In this document: piece after piece, positions 38,851 through 52,600 of the stretch
Numbering within the stretch: position 1 is the first letter of the stretch
How the letters are laid out: the number at the start of each line of letters is the position of its first letter
Origin: Sphagnum magellanicum
Lineage: Eukaryota > Streptophyta > Sphagnopsida > Sphagnales > Sphagnaceae
Length of the DNA stretch: 64,000 bases
Assembly: GCA_021904315.1 (NCBI GenBank)
Contig: CM038916.1
Span: 8,273,065 to 8,337,064, forward strand
Direction: 5' to 3'
Made by a program: the position numbers and the translations under genes
Notes under the pieces: generated by a model
What the model was told of the DNA's origin: nothing
Seen by the model: the letters and a program-made list of their open reading frames with translations, nothing else
The model's database searches: none

Positions 38851-41800
38851 TATTTGTAACCTATTTTCATATTTAAAAGGTTAGGTTAAATAGGCTAGGT
38901 AGGGTAGTTAAGTTAGACTATCACTTAGCTACCTACATTTTCAACCTATTTACCACTGTAATTTGAATTTGAATAGTCAAAATGACCAATCAAATGATCC
39001 ATTGCCTCGCTAGTCAAAAGAACTAATTAAAAATGATTGGTGAAAGTGACTAGTCAAAATGACCACCTAGTCACAATGGACATGTTAAAATCAACTTGTC
39101 CAAAATGACAAGGGTTTTTTTATGACTATTTTAATGGGTTTTTTACTAAAATTTCCAATAAGAAAACTTGTGTTTTCTACTAATGACATTCTTTGGTACT
39201 TGAAGTTAGGGATTTGAATGTAAATGTTTTACCCTTATTTGGGCATTCATTTTCATGTGTGAGGACCTACATAGGTTTAACACATAACCCTTTGGTTTTT
39301 TTCTACCAAAAAAAGTGGGGAATGCCCATATGAACCCTCCTTTTGACCCTTTTTGGTCTTCTCACTCTAGGTAGCTATTGATTTGTCCTTTGAATCCTTT
39401 TGGGTGGTCATCATGGTGATAGCAAGCTTACCAACTTCCACCACAAAAAGTCCCCAATCAATCTTTTTCATAATGTGGAATTTTTTTTCCAATGTGACTT
39501 AAACACCCAAAATTAATGATGAGTCAAGGTTTTGCCATCCTTTGCACCTTCTTGTTCTTTTTTAGACATGTACAACTACACCAATTGCCATTCCATGAAA
39601 GCATCATTGCTTTCCTTGGCAAATCATGCCATCTTCATGTACATAATGCATGGAATATCATCATTTTTCTTTTGAAAATCCTAGATCCTTTTACATTTGA
39701 TATTTGCAAATGCCCCCATGCTCAAGTTCCAAAAGTTGGATTTGATTCAATGGGTTAAATGGTGGTGGGTTACCAATGGCTTTAATGACACCCAATGTTG
39801 TTTGAAAAACTTTTGACATAAAAAATGTCTAGGATATATTGAGTTCACACAAATCACAACACCCAAACTTTTAGTGGAGGAATATGATGAATCATCTTGG
39901 GAATCAATGTTGGGTTGACTAACAAGTCACCCCCATCATTTTCATCCCCTCTAAGTGAGAATTGTCATGAATTCCATGCAGCATGTATAATATTTTTCCA
40001 CTACCTATAATTTCATTGAACCATAACACATTCTAACCAATTCATGTAAGTTTCCATTGCCTCATGCTCCAAATGTTGAGGTAGGAGTTCAAATCCCCAC
40101 CAAGGATTAAAAGACAAGTTCCCTATTGGCCACATCTAGGTCTTAAAGTGTAGGTTCCATTGAGTGAAATGGTGCCCACTTGTCCAAGGAAGCAACATTT
40201 AATAAACCTAAGGCCCTCATATCATTTTTCATATCTTTATATGAATTCATAACAAATGTGAAACATGTAAGAAATTTTTTTTTGCCTTTTTGGTCCATGT
40301 TGTTTCATAAAAAATTTCAACACGTTCAGCCTTTGGGGATGATTAAATGTAGTATTGTCTTTGAATCCATATGTAATGTGCCCTTAAGTTGTAACCTTAT
40401 CCCAAATATGGGTAACTAATCTTGTTGAACCTATTGCGGCTATAACCGAAAATTAAACTTAAAAGGCACATGCATGGATACCCATCAAGCTTCATAAGGC
40501 TAGACATACATGATGGCTCATTATGAACACAACAAAAATGATATACAATGGTCATCACTTCAATTTCATTGCCATACCATAACCAATGGAACAATATTAA
40601 TGATCAAATCCAAGAAATGCTTATAATAACACAAACCCAAGTTCACAACCTAATCAATATGTTTGGGCTACTTAGGAATCCAAGAGAACCTATTCAATGG
40701 TCAAAATTGGTGGGTAGTTACCCATTAAGAAAACAAGGTTTTTTTGACTGGGAAAATTGGTCAAAAGGTACCCCAAATGGCCCTTGTCTGACTTGATCAA
40801 GGTGCCATCTTGGATAAGTTGTTTTGGACTTGGCCATTTTGACTAGGTCTTTTTGGTTGGTTGTTTTGATTAGATTTTTTGACTATCTTTTTTACTAGTC
40901 AACAATATTTTGACAATAATTATATATGATTTAATTTTTAGATAATAATTATATATTATATAATAATTATAATCATATTTATTTATCTATTAATTAATAA
41001 AATAATTTACCTACCTACATTATCTAGCTTAAGGATAAATGCATATTACAGTGGACCAAAAAATGCACCAAATAATCCATTTCTACATTTTTTTCGTGTT
41101 GTCATCACCTTTAAAATGAATTTTCCAATCAAAAATTAAATTTTTACAATAAATATGTTTTGTACATTTTTTTGAATACATTATAAAAACACATTCAGTA
41201 AAAACACTTGAATCAAACTCAAAAAATACATATTGAAAAGTACTTGTGAATTATGACCTTCCAAATAAGTATTCAAATGCCCACTTTCATTAATAATGAC
41301 ATCCTTAATAAGAATTTTAATTTCCATTTTAATCATACAACTTGTGGTAAAGTACTATCAAACAAATAATTTAATAACCCAAGATCTATGAATCCATTAC
41401 AATGATTTAGGGACTAAATAAAGATTATGACTAAATTTAAGACACAAGTTTTAAAATCTTCCCTAAACCAAAAATAGGGGGGTTTTTTTTTTTTAATATG
41501 TTATTTCTACAATAATATAGATAATATATGTGAGTCCTTTTTTTCAAAATAAAAAAAATTAACTTAAAAAAATCATGTAATTAGAGGATTAAGAATTTTT
41601 ACATTGTGACAAAACAAAAGGGGCATTGTAGTATGCATTTACCTTTAGGCCCCCTAAACTAGGGAGCCTAGGCAAGGTGGCCAACTTTAGACATACTTGC
41701 CTAAATGGCTTAAGTTAGCTATCTAAGCCATGTAAAACCAAGCTCATTTAGGTAGCCAATGTTGTATGTGTGAGGATTTGAATTCCTCACCTCCACTTTG

Positions 41801-43903
41801 GGGAGTTAAATTCTTACCATTGAACTACCATTTCAAAAGTTGAAAACTTTTGTTGTCATATTATAATAAACTTGATTGAATTTTGTGTTTTGATGTACAT
41901 ATTATAATATTCATTAATGAACTTCAATATTTTTGTATTACTTATTTAAGTAAGAAGTTATACCATGTGCCAAATATCTACCTAGATAACATGTAGATAC
42001 TTACACCTAATAAGCTATTACATACTATTAGCTCAATTAATAATTAATAAAAATAAATAACAATGATTGATTAATTACTATCAATTATAAATAAATAAAT
42101 AAATAATATCAATGATTAATAATTGATTATTTCTTATTGATTATTAAATTCTAAATGTTAAATGATAATTATTATTATTAATTAATAATTATTCAACATA
42201 AATGGCTGATTATTGGATATTTTCTATGAAGTATTAATTATTAAAAATTTATTAATCATTATTTATTTTTAAATTATTGGTTATTGATTATCAATTAATA
42301 TATAATAAATTAATATTAACTAAAAAATTATTTAAAAATAATTTCAATAATTATATTTGACTACTACTAATTTTTATAAATTTTTATCAAATATAAGCCA
42401 ATTTTTTGATACTTTTGATAACAATGATTAATCAATTAACAACTTGATGGATAAATTAGTCATTGGCTATTAATTAATATTTATTTGGTGATGAACTAAT
42501 TATATAAAATATTAATCATAAATTATTGACTATTGATTGTCAATTATTAAATATCAACTAATTAATGTATTAAGTTTAAATATTTATATGTGCTTAAAGG
42601 TGGCATGTAGGTAGCCTATTAAACTTTATAAATACATATTAGGTGTAATATGCTTAACTTAGAGCCTATTAACTATGAATTTAGATTTGGTATGTACTCT
42701 AAGAAAAATAAACTTGTAGGCTAAGTAGCCAAATTAGTTTGGTTGATTTGACTAAATATCAAATTAGAATGGTCAATTTTACTAATTTAAAATCACAATG
42801 GCCATTGAGTATGGTCAATTTGACTAAACCTTGGTCATCTTGATGGACCTCTCACCTTTTTGACCAGATGTTTAATTTGTCGCATGGTAAAAAATGCCAT
42901 TTCAATTAAATGTTTAAATCAAAAGTAATTCATGTCTTTCATGCCTCAAACCTTTAGTTAGAATGACCATCCCCCTTGCTCAATGTGGACATTTTAGTCA
43001 AGTTGACCTTTTGAAAATTCACATTTTTTGTAGTGTAGCCTAGTCCTATGTTTAGCCATTAACCACACCAATTACAACCCCAAGGTTCATTGCGGTAGTT
43101 AGCACACATGGGAAGGCTCATAATTTTTTACCTTAGGTTTCCCATCAAGTAGTATACACATGTTTCCAAGAGATCAACCCATAAATGTGTGTTTGATTTA
43201 AGGTGTTAACTAATGGCACACAATTCGGCAAACCTTTTTACCTCTTGAAAATAACTAACAATTCAACTAACATAATGATAGGAATTATGTGCATAACACA
43301 ACACCAAAGGGGGATTTTAACAACAAATAATCAAAATACATGCATTATTTCATGCCACTTCGTAAGTTAACAATCTTTGTCATATTACAACAAACTATTA
43401 CAAGAAAAAACTAATGGCATAACATTTTTTGTTTATTGATGGTACAACAGTCCACCAATTGTGGGTCTAGTAAGTAATGCTTATGCACATAGAAATTTGA
43501 TGGTCACAAATTTGTCATGCACCAACTAGCTCCCACACCCACGTCATGAGCCACATTTAAAATTTTTTTTAGACAATTTTCTTTCAAAATGAACTGAAAC
43601 TTCCCACATGCATTGTCCTCTTGTCCAAAACTCCAATACCATAAACATCTCACCAATCCAACCTTGTATGAGGCCACAACAAATTTCCAAAAGAGATTCC
43701 AAAATTAATCAACATGGATGAAATTTGTTTTTTAAAAAAATTGTATAACCCAAGATTGTGGTTTGGATCCAATCTTGGATCTTGAACCTTGTGAGCCTCT
43801 GAAACTTCAAGGTCCAAAAGAATTCTTATGAAATTTGGTGGTGATGGCAGGGCACCATTAGGTCCACCATCACTACAAACTCCATAGAAGATTTTTGTGG
43901 TGG
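38851..43903. other. Gene desert, strongly AT-rich from 40900 to 42600
   Basis: No gene recognised. From 41990 to 42580 the sequence is almost pure ATTAATTA/AATAATTA low complexity. Phrases with GTCAA, GGTCAA and TTGACTA words recur at 38970-39110, 40795-40910 and 42730-43010, suggesting relics of one dispersed repeat. Confidence 0.4.
41761..41840 (-). repeat. tRNA-like (A-box/B-box) repeat module, minus strand
   Basis: Read on the minus strand: GGTAGTTCAATGGTAAGAAT (A-box-like) and, about 35 bases on, GGAATTCAAATCCTC (B-box-like). It has no convincing acceptor stem or anticodon arm, so a functional tRNA is unlikely. See the module at 38785 for relatives. Confidence 0.4.
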
Positions 43904-44229
43904 TGACACTAGTAAAAATCAACCAAAATGTAACCATTCCATTTACAACTACATGCGACTTGTAGTCGTTTGCGATTAGATTTGGGAATATTTGCAACTA
44001 CAAGACCAACTTTCATCTATTTTGGTCATTTTCACAACTATGATGCAACTATTAGAAATTTCATCCTATTGGTTACATCAATTTTACATTTATTTTCATC
44101 CATTAATAGGTTGATATGTCCCATTAGACGCAATAGTCGCCAAATTAGTTGCATCCTAAAGGTATTCTACAATGACATAGGGGTGTATTTTAATGTATGT
44201 ACTAAATACATATGTATATTGTTCATATA

Positions 44230-45270
44230 ATGAATCTCAAAATTAATATTTGAACTTTGAATTTTTTTATTCAAATCTGAAAATTCATATTTCAATTATG
44301 GAAACTATTCTTTAAATTTTAAAAAATATATTAGAATTTGAAACTTGATATTTGAATCTGAAAATTGTTATTCCAATTTTTTAAAACATTATTTGAATTT
44401 GAAAATTTTGATTTGAATATGATATTTTCAATTCAAAAACACTTATTTGATCTAAAAATTGATTTTGAATTCTAAATTAATATTTTCGAATCCAAAAATT
44501 AGAATTTCAATTCAGAAAATTATTAATTAATCATAAAAATGGACATTTTAATTTTGAATATTTTTATGTGAATATGAAATGAAATTTTATATTTCAACTC
44601 TGAAAAATTTTCATTTAAATTTTAAATAATAATTTAATTTGAACCTGAAATTTAAATTCCAAATTATTATTTTGGATTCTCAAAAGTAATGCTTCAAGTC
44701 TGAAAATCAATAATTGAGTCTCAAAATGGACATTTCAATTTTGAATATTGTTATTTGAATATGAAATTAACATTTCAATTCTGAAAATTGTTATTTAAAT
44801 TCAAAAAACTTATTTGATCTACAAACTGATATTTGAATTCTAAATTATTATTTTCGAATCTAAAAATTATTATTTCAATTTTAAAAACTTTATTGAGTCT
44901 AGAAATCGACAACTTGATTTTAAATATTTTAATTTGAACTTCAAATTTGATATTTGAATTCTGAAGTTTAAAATTTAAATTTTAGGAAATTATTTGACTT
45001 GAAAGTTGAAATTTGAATTCTAAATTATTATTTTGGATTTTCAAAATTAATATTTCAATTCAGAAAATTATTAATTGAGTCTTAAATTGGAAATTTTAAT
45101 TTTGAATATTATTATATGAATCTGAAAATTAACATTTTCAATTTTATAATTTTTTATTTAACTTCAAAAAACTTATTTGATCTAAAACTTGATATTTGAA
45201 TTCTGAATTACTATTTTGGAATCTTAAATTTATATTTTAATTCAAAAAAATTATTTTTTGAATTTCAAGG
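44230..45270. repeat. Higher-order minisatellite, period about 185 bp, inside the CACTA element
   Basis: Short phrases GAAAATTGATATTTGAATTC, TAAATTATTATTTTGGAATC, TTATTATTTCAATTCAGAAA and ATTGAGTCTAAAAATGGAC follow each other at about 23-25 base spacing. The set recurs with a longer period of about 185 bases: the word TATTTGATCT (or TATTTGACTT) sits near 44435, 44810, 44990 and 45175, and the intermediate unit near 44625 is changed. About five and a half higher-order units. It is AT-rich and non-coding. Confidence 0.75.
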
Positions 45271-46434
45271 GTTTTTCCTACTAATGTTATCCATAATAAA
45301 TCACTTTTATAAGTTATTATAATTGATTATGTTCATTAAATCTAAGTGACACTAAATTATTATTATAACATAGATTTGTATATTATATAATTTATATTCT
45401 TATATTAGAAGCAATTAATTAATTAAATTAATGCGACATTACTTTGAAATCATTCTAATTACTTCAGATAAGAATTAATTAGTATATGCATAATTATTTT
45501 CTAATTGAACATAATCATTCATTCTCTTTAATTTATAACTTCAAACCTGAATTAAAAATTTGGAAAAATTATAGTGTAGTTAAAATAAATATTTTACTGA
45601 TTTTAATTTCATGAATTATTATATAATAATATTATCTTAAATTGTTTTGTGATTAATTATCTATGATAAATAGTTTATAGTAATTTTATAGTAATGATGA
45701 AAATTAATGTTATGTTTAACAAATTATTGTATTTGTAGTCAATAATTACCAAGAGAAAAAAATTACTTGACCTATAATAGTTTTTACAACAATAATTGTT
45801 CTTAGATAGTAAGTAATGTAATTAGTTGAATAACAATTTAAAAAAAATTCTTGTAAGAATTTTCTTTCTAAAAAAATTGTTAATTCGTTATTTATAATTT
45901 TAAAATAATATTTAAAATATTTAATTTTAAATTACAGTCATTAAATTAGTTTCACATTAATTATATTATATACAATTCGATCAGATTCTAAAAAGTAATA
46001 AAATATGTATTAATAATTTGTGAGTAACTAGATAGCTAGTTTGTTAAATATTAAGAAAGTATTACTCATTTAAATAATTGATAATGAATAATGAATATTT
46101 GTAGTCATGTATAGTTTATAATTTAAATATATGTAAATTTCATCTTTATTAATTAAATGATTATAATTATCTAGTACTTGAATTGTTTTAAAATTTAAAA
46201 ACTAAGAAAGTAAGGCATGAAGAAAGTTTTGGAATTACAATTTATTTTGTAAGGAAGTTGCAACTTCAAAACTTATCCCATATTGTTTGTTCTTCATTCC
46301 TATTTGGAACACTATATTAACAAGGGGGGTGTGCCTATCCAATTTCACATGAAGAAATTTGTGCACATGGGATTAATTAATCAAAAAGCTTAACCCAAAA
46401 TAGAAAAACAAATAATGCACAGTTCTAAAGTACT

Positions 46435-46640
46435 TACCTCCCCAACCTACTTATTTATTTAACTAGGTAGGTACCTAGTTTGACCTACCAATCTAGGTCG
46501 GCCTATGTACCTACTTACTTGAGTACCTACTTAAGTACCTACCTATATGAGTAGGTATTTAGCTTATGAAGGTAAAACCTACCTACTTATTTTTTTGCCT
46601 AAGTAGGTAGGTAGGTAGGTAAGTAGGTAGGTAAGGATTA
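46435..46640. repeat. CTAC/GTAG low-complexity tract inside the CACTA element
   Basis: Dense CTACCTACTTA words followed by about seven GTAGGTAG units near 46600-46632. Same word family as the tracts at 22.7, 30.0-30.6 and 38.4 kb. Confidence 0.75.
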
Positions 46641-47074
46641 TAGGCACCTATTTATGTACTTACCAACATAATATTAATATTTTTATTATTTTTTTAATAT
46701 CACGTGGCATATTTACATTGGGTCACGTGTCATAATATAAGATCATCCAAGTATTTGAATTGAACGTCTTAGATTATTTCAAAATAATAATAATAAACAT
46801 ATATTAAGACACGTGACAACACATAATTTGCCTTCAATTGTGACCAAAATAGTTGCATTTTAGTTGCATGTGACAATACGTATACAATGGAGTCAAAGGA
46901 TGAAATGTATTTATTGACTTTTTCTTTCATACAATAGATTTTGTCATTTACGATTAGTTTATCACATGCGACTTGTCTTAAGTGACTAGAGGGATTTTAG
47001 TTACAAAATGTCTCCTGCAACTAAAATTTAGTCACAAAGAGTAGTCGAAAATACATGTTTTTCTTCTAGTGTGA

Positions 47075-48500
47075 TGGTGCTTGAACTCATTAAAGTGCCT
47101 TTCATTGGTGTTGTTCTCATTGTTGATGGTTCACATGAACACTTGGATGGCAACCACCATTAGTTGGAAGGAGGTCCATTAGAGTTCAAAGTTCAATGGC
47201 AATGTTGGGTGGTGGTAGGTTTGATGTTGCCCTTCAACCATTTTTGTTTTTGTTGTTATGCATTGCCAAGCAACACAAACTCCTAGCAATGGAAATTTGC
47301 ATTGCCTTTTATTTTTTAAAGTTCTTTCAAGCTTGAGCTTCCTCAAATTTTGTCAATCTTGTTGCAATTTCCTCTTGACATGTTCTACAACAAATGAAAT
47401 TTTCCAAAAAGAATAGATCAAGAAGCCATCAATTACCACTATTTTCTTGCATTCATGGTTGCTTTACATTGTTACCAAATTCCAATGTAGGAGTGCACAA
47501 TCATTCATTTGGAAATGCATTGCTAGAATGATAACAAGCTAAAACCTTGATTTTGTTCATAGTTCATGCAACACCATGACCTTGAAATAATACTTAAGCA
47601 ACACCTTTGTCCCCATTGTTCCCAAAAACCTCAAACATCCTAGATCAAGCCCAACTTGGATTTAATTTGCAAAGTGTTGTTCAATGAAAAATCTTGTCTA
47701 AAACACTAATTTTGTTTTTGGAGCATCTTTTGAAGTAGATCAAGATTGGCATTTAGTTGCAATTCCTACCCCCAACTACAACATTTTTTCTTACAACAAC
47801 CTTTTTAGTACAAAATAAAACAAGTTTAATATAACACTGTCAATTAGATTGCATCTTTTGTGTTTAAAAGAAAACTCACTTGTAAACTACAAGAATCCAA
47901 GTTTGGAACACACAAAATAATTATTCATTTCTCCTATGTGTTTTGAAGTCTCAGAACACGAAAAATAAAATTATATATGTGTTTTGAAATCTCAAAACAT
48001 GAAAAATAAAACTTTAGAGCCACACCATGAGATAAACCCCAAACCAAAAAAAGTTAAAACTCCAATTACATTGAATTAATTCCAACCACAAAATATAGAA
48101 AACGAATGTCCTGCAATAAATACCTAACAATTCTTATTGGATGAACATGAATGGGCCAAGGCTCAGAACAGGTATGGCGTTTCTCCTATGGAATAAGATA
48201 TTCAAATATAAAATATTTTGCAAAAATGAAGTAGAATGGCTTTGCAAGCAAGAGTTTACTGACCTCCCTTTTAAACTGGCATGCCACAAGAAACTCCCCT
48301 TTAAAGCCTTATGGGTAGCTTGCAAACCGCCATCGTTAAAACACACATTACTCAAGTCTAGTAAATCACGATGGAAAACTGAGGGCACATAGGTGCATTT
48401 GTGGCAACCCTTGGAAGTGGCTTAGGGTATTGAATAGTTGTCACCTTAGTTGGTTTGCATGTGTGTTGAGAACAACTAATCAACGTTAGGGAACTAGAAC
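47075..48500. other. Spacer with a 41-bp tandem duplication
   Basis: No gene recognised. Two copies of a 41-base unit at 47935-47975 and 47976-48016 begin TATGTGTTTTGAA and contain GAAAAATAAAA. Confidence 0.5.
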
Positions 48501-48550
48501 TACCCAAGTCACATGTGATTCCATGTGCTTTTAGAGATGGGTATTTCATA

Positions 48551-48870
48551 TACATTCATCCTTCATAGGTTTAAGAATGGGCTTTTTGTGTACATGCATG
48601 GGTCATGCTTTAAATGGTGGGCCTTTAAAGTCAATATAGTGGTCATCTTTTTAAAGATAGACCCGTCAAGCACATACATGAAGCATGCTTTAAGGCATGG
48701 GACTTCTAGGTTCATACATGGATCATGTTCTTAAAGAAGAGCTTTTCAATTACATGCATGGGTCATGTTTATAAGGATGGACCTTTTAGTTGCACAATGT
48801 GGGTCATGCATTTTAAGATGGTCCTTTTAGTCATATACATGGGTGGTGCATTGCTTAATATGCACATACA
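48551..48870. repeat. 40-bp tandem repeat, eight units
   Basis: Units start at 48551, 48591, 48631, 48671, 48711, 48751, 48791 and 48831, an exact 40-base period. A typical unit is TACATGCATGGGTCATG followed by a CTTTAAA-like word and GGATGGACCTTTT. Units diverge by about a quarter. It is non-coding. Confidence 0.85.
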
Positions 48871-49254
48871 CACACATATGATATTTATGCACTTGAGATG
48901 AAAATAGGATGTGAGAATGCACTGATTGTGTATTTACTTTGTATTATGAGAACTCTTATATATCTCCAATCATTCCACTCATGTTTATAATGGTTAGCAA
49001 AAATTAGGGGACTGTGCAAAGTGGGCACACTCATAGTTGAGGTTTGTCATATATGACATTTCAAGATTCATGCCCATGTGTTACATAATATATGGCCTTT
49101 CCCTTTACTTCAGTCCCAGTTGATTTCCAAGACAACATTGACTGATAATATCAAACTTTGAACATGTGCAACGAAATGCTTTTAGGGAAAATCGATGGTT
49201 CAACAAGTATGTACCCTTTAGTCCCTTGTTTTCTATTCTTATACATCTCCAATC

Positions 49255-49683
49255 AGTCCACCCATGCGCTGCCTTAGGGTCTCTTACCATAAGGCGGTTG
49301 TGATCACAGCAATACACACAGTCTGTTGTGATCACATCAGCCTCACGAAATCCCATTCACATTGGGCCTTGTTTCCTGCTGCTGTGACTGTTCTGATGGA
49401 GAGCCAAAGTGTGGTGAAAATATGTAATTAATCATGTTACTAACTGTGAGAACACATGTTCTCATTAAGAAGGGATAGATGTCAATTTATTGTGGGTCAC
49501 AACTGGCCTCACAGATCTATTGGTGAATGCTTAATGTTTGACCAATAGAGCTATGAGATGAACCTACGACAACTGGTCAATGCTGTGAGGTGACTCTGAC
49601 CACAACTAGTGGAAAAACCATAAAGGAAAAACTGCTGTGGTCATAAAATCACATCAGCCTAACGGAAAGATGTCCTTCTAGTG
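49255..49683. mobile_element. CACTA-like 3' terminus with subterminal repeats
   Basis: The block ends CCTTCTAGTG at 49683, followed by TGA. On the minus strand this reads CACTAGAAGG, nearly the same as the CACTA end at 47071. Subterminal words TGTGATCACA, CTGTGGTCA and GACCACAACTAG are repeated at 49300-49345, 49495-49510 and 49600-49650. The left end was not located, so size and intactness are unknown. The 40-bp array at 48.55 kb could be internal to it. Confidence 0.5.
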
Positions 49684-52600
49684 TGATTTGATCCCCCTTA
49701 AAGTTGAAAACCCTGCAAGTCCCAATTAATAAAACTTTTGAAAAAGTCCAAGTGAAAGCTCCCTAGTAATTTAAATGCATTGAATCGTAAGTCACAGATC
49801 TTTATATGTACAAATAACAAATTTCAAGCTAACGTAGTGACATCTAAAGATCCTTGTTATTCATTTAACAAATCTATGTCCAGTTACACAACTATTCTGA
49901 AATACTTTCAAGGAATAATGTGCAGTTATGAAAGTGTTAATAATTGAAACAATGTATATTTTTATATTTTATTAAATATGTATGTATAAAAACAATTATG
50001 TATGAGAAGAAGATTGCATTCAAAGAACCCAACATATTAGTTGGAAGTGTGAAAAATTATCCAGATTGCGTTGAGACTTGAGACATCAATTTTTGGTACC
50101 CCACACATGACTTAGGCTCGCTTGTTAAAGGAGGGAAGATAGGGTGAATAGTGTAAGTATGTGACAAAGTTTCAGTTGAAAATGGAAAGGTTGCTGATGT
50201 TACTACATGATGCACCCATGTTCAATAAGTCGTGGATGTGGTCTAATTTTCAATTCTGTGTGAATGGAAATCAAAACTTGGCACACACTTCTAACTATTT
50301 GTGCATTGGGAGAAGGAGGAGAACTTTCAACGATTAGGACAAGCGAACATTCTTCATGAACAGATTTCACTCACCTCAATTGCGCAGAATGGATTATAAA
50401 GGCATTAAGTGCAATTGGAACCAAATCTGATCGTAGACTTGCACAAACTTCACCATATTATTCATGTAGTATATTTTGCATGTCTCAATGGGACTACAAC
50501 CTAATGGCTTTTTTTTTTAAAATCTAAAATTCTCTCAAAATCAGGACACTGTGTCATGTTTTAGGAAGCTCATAACTCCTAAAAAGTTGACCAAATTGAA
50601 CATGAAAGTATGTCATATTGTAAATCTCATGAAGAGCTTTTCAACATTATACCAAACTTCTAAATTAGACATCATTTAAAAAATTGACATATGAAAAGTT
50701 CGTTACGAGTCTTTTTGACAATTTCTATCTCAACTCTTTAAATAAATACAACTCTTGGGAAACAACTCAATGTAAGTCCAATTTATGACATTCAATTTAA
50801 AGATCTTTCCAATGAGCCAAAGATCATATGGTTTGGACAAGGTTTGCAAATATTTTGATGTAATGGTTACATGTAGAAAAGGTGTGAATACATACAATGA
50901 ACATATGTAAAACACAACATACATAAGGATAGCCAAGGCACCCATTTCTCTAGTCTCATCAGACACCATCAAACAAAAGCAAAATGAAAAGACAAAACGC
51001 AAAAGCCCATTTCAAACATGTCCTCTTATTTCATTTGAAACCAATTCTTTCATAAATAAAGGGAATTATAGTTCCTTTATGGACTGTGAGAGACAAATTG
51101 AATATTCAATGTTTTATCCAAATTTGGTGAATGTCTCAATATGAATCTCTTTAGTTTATTTCAGCTGTAAACTTTATTCACCACCTGCCTTTCAAAGTTT
51201 CATACAACAATACCACCCACCAGTACCCCACTTTTGGAATACATGTTTGGGGAAAGCATGATACATTAGACTAAAGTTTGTATCGTAGACAACATGTGCC
51301 AAGATTGAAACAAATAATATAATGTAATTTTTTGATACATTGGTTATAATCAATTGTTGGTTTCAAATTTGAATGCACATAATAATGATTTGATGGAGTA
51401 TTTGTAAGGTGAGAAATTTGACCTTAGTTGTTATGGATTTGTCAAAAGTACATATGAAGTATTTGAAATTGTGTAGGAAGTGAAAAGGAACTAGTTTGGT
51501 ACATTCAATATTGATGTATTGAATGTTTTAGAAGAATTTGTGATGTTCATTAGTTATGTTTGCATCATTATACATTGATTCGAACCCTTGAAATGTGACA
51601 CCAATAATTCTATTCTATTTTTGAATTAAGTTCACAAGTCCACATTCAGTGAGGAAAATCATTCCAGAATCTTACAAGAAGACCATAAGGCATGGTCAAC
51701 AACACACAAGTTATCAATTTTTTTTAGAAGTCAGAATTTTTACTGAAGGCAACTTGGAATCTCTAAAACCATTTTTTGTGCAATTTGTTTCTACTTTTTG
51801 TAGGATAATCAAGGTAAATTGAATCACTATTTCGTCATGATTTGGATATGCTTTTGCACTAGAAAAGAATAGGTGGGTTGGCCACAATACTCAGCAAAGA
51901 TGAGCAAGAATAAAAAGGCACATTTGTCACGGTGTCTGCTGCAACAGTAGGCAATGAACAAGGTGGCAAGTGAGTTCACTTCACTTTATCATTGCACATG
52001 AATTCTAGCTTGGTAAATGAAATGTCAGCAAGTTTCTTGCCAATTCTATCTAGAATTGCAAGGTTTAAGGTTATGTAATTGTTGTTGCGTTGTGGTAAAG
52101 GCAGGCATTGCAGCGACATTATCATATGTGCCACCAATAATCAACTTCCATCATAGTAATTAAATATTTTATTCTAGGGTCAGTTTCATCCTTAAATAAT
52201 CCCTAAATAGTGAAACAATTTTTTATGAAAATAGGAAGCTGAGGTGTGAAAAACTATAACTTGTGATAATTATGATGGTTTTTCACACCTCAGCTTCATG
52301 TTTTCACTCCTTGTATAACAATATCATAGGAGATCATGCAAAAAGATCAAATTAATAAAACGAAATAATTTATCTTGTCAATGTGGAAGCTGACACTAGG
52401 CTACAGTATTTTGAAAAATGAGCTCAATAGCCCCAATCTGAATAATATAAAAAATTTACACTTAAATATAAGTATGAAGGTCTTGTCAGAGCACATAAAC
52501 TACCAAGATCAAAGAATGGGTCCAAAGTGCATAAAAATAATGACAAATTATAACAAAGCATGCCTACACTTAAGTCAACCAAAAATACAATAATCTAAAA

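Larger units (their letters stand above)
43907..47071. mobile_element. Non-autonomous CACTA (En/Spm) transposon
   Basis: Starts CACTAGTAAAAAT and ends, read on the minus strand, CACTAGAAGAAAAACATG. The trinucleotide TGA flanks both ends (43904-43906 and 47072-47074), the 3-bp duplication expected of CACTA elements. Subterminal repeats of the GCAACTA, GCGACTTGTAGTCG and AGTCGC type cluster within 250 bases of each end. The 3165-bp interior has no transposase-like frame. Instead it holds a roughly 1-kb AT-rich minisatellite (44230-45270), AT-rich filler, and a CTAC/GTAGG tract (46435-46640). Confidence 0.85.
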
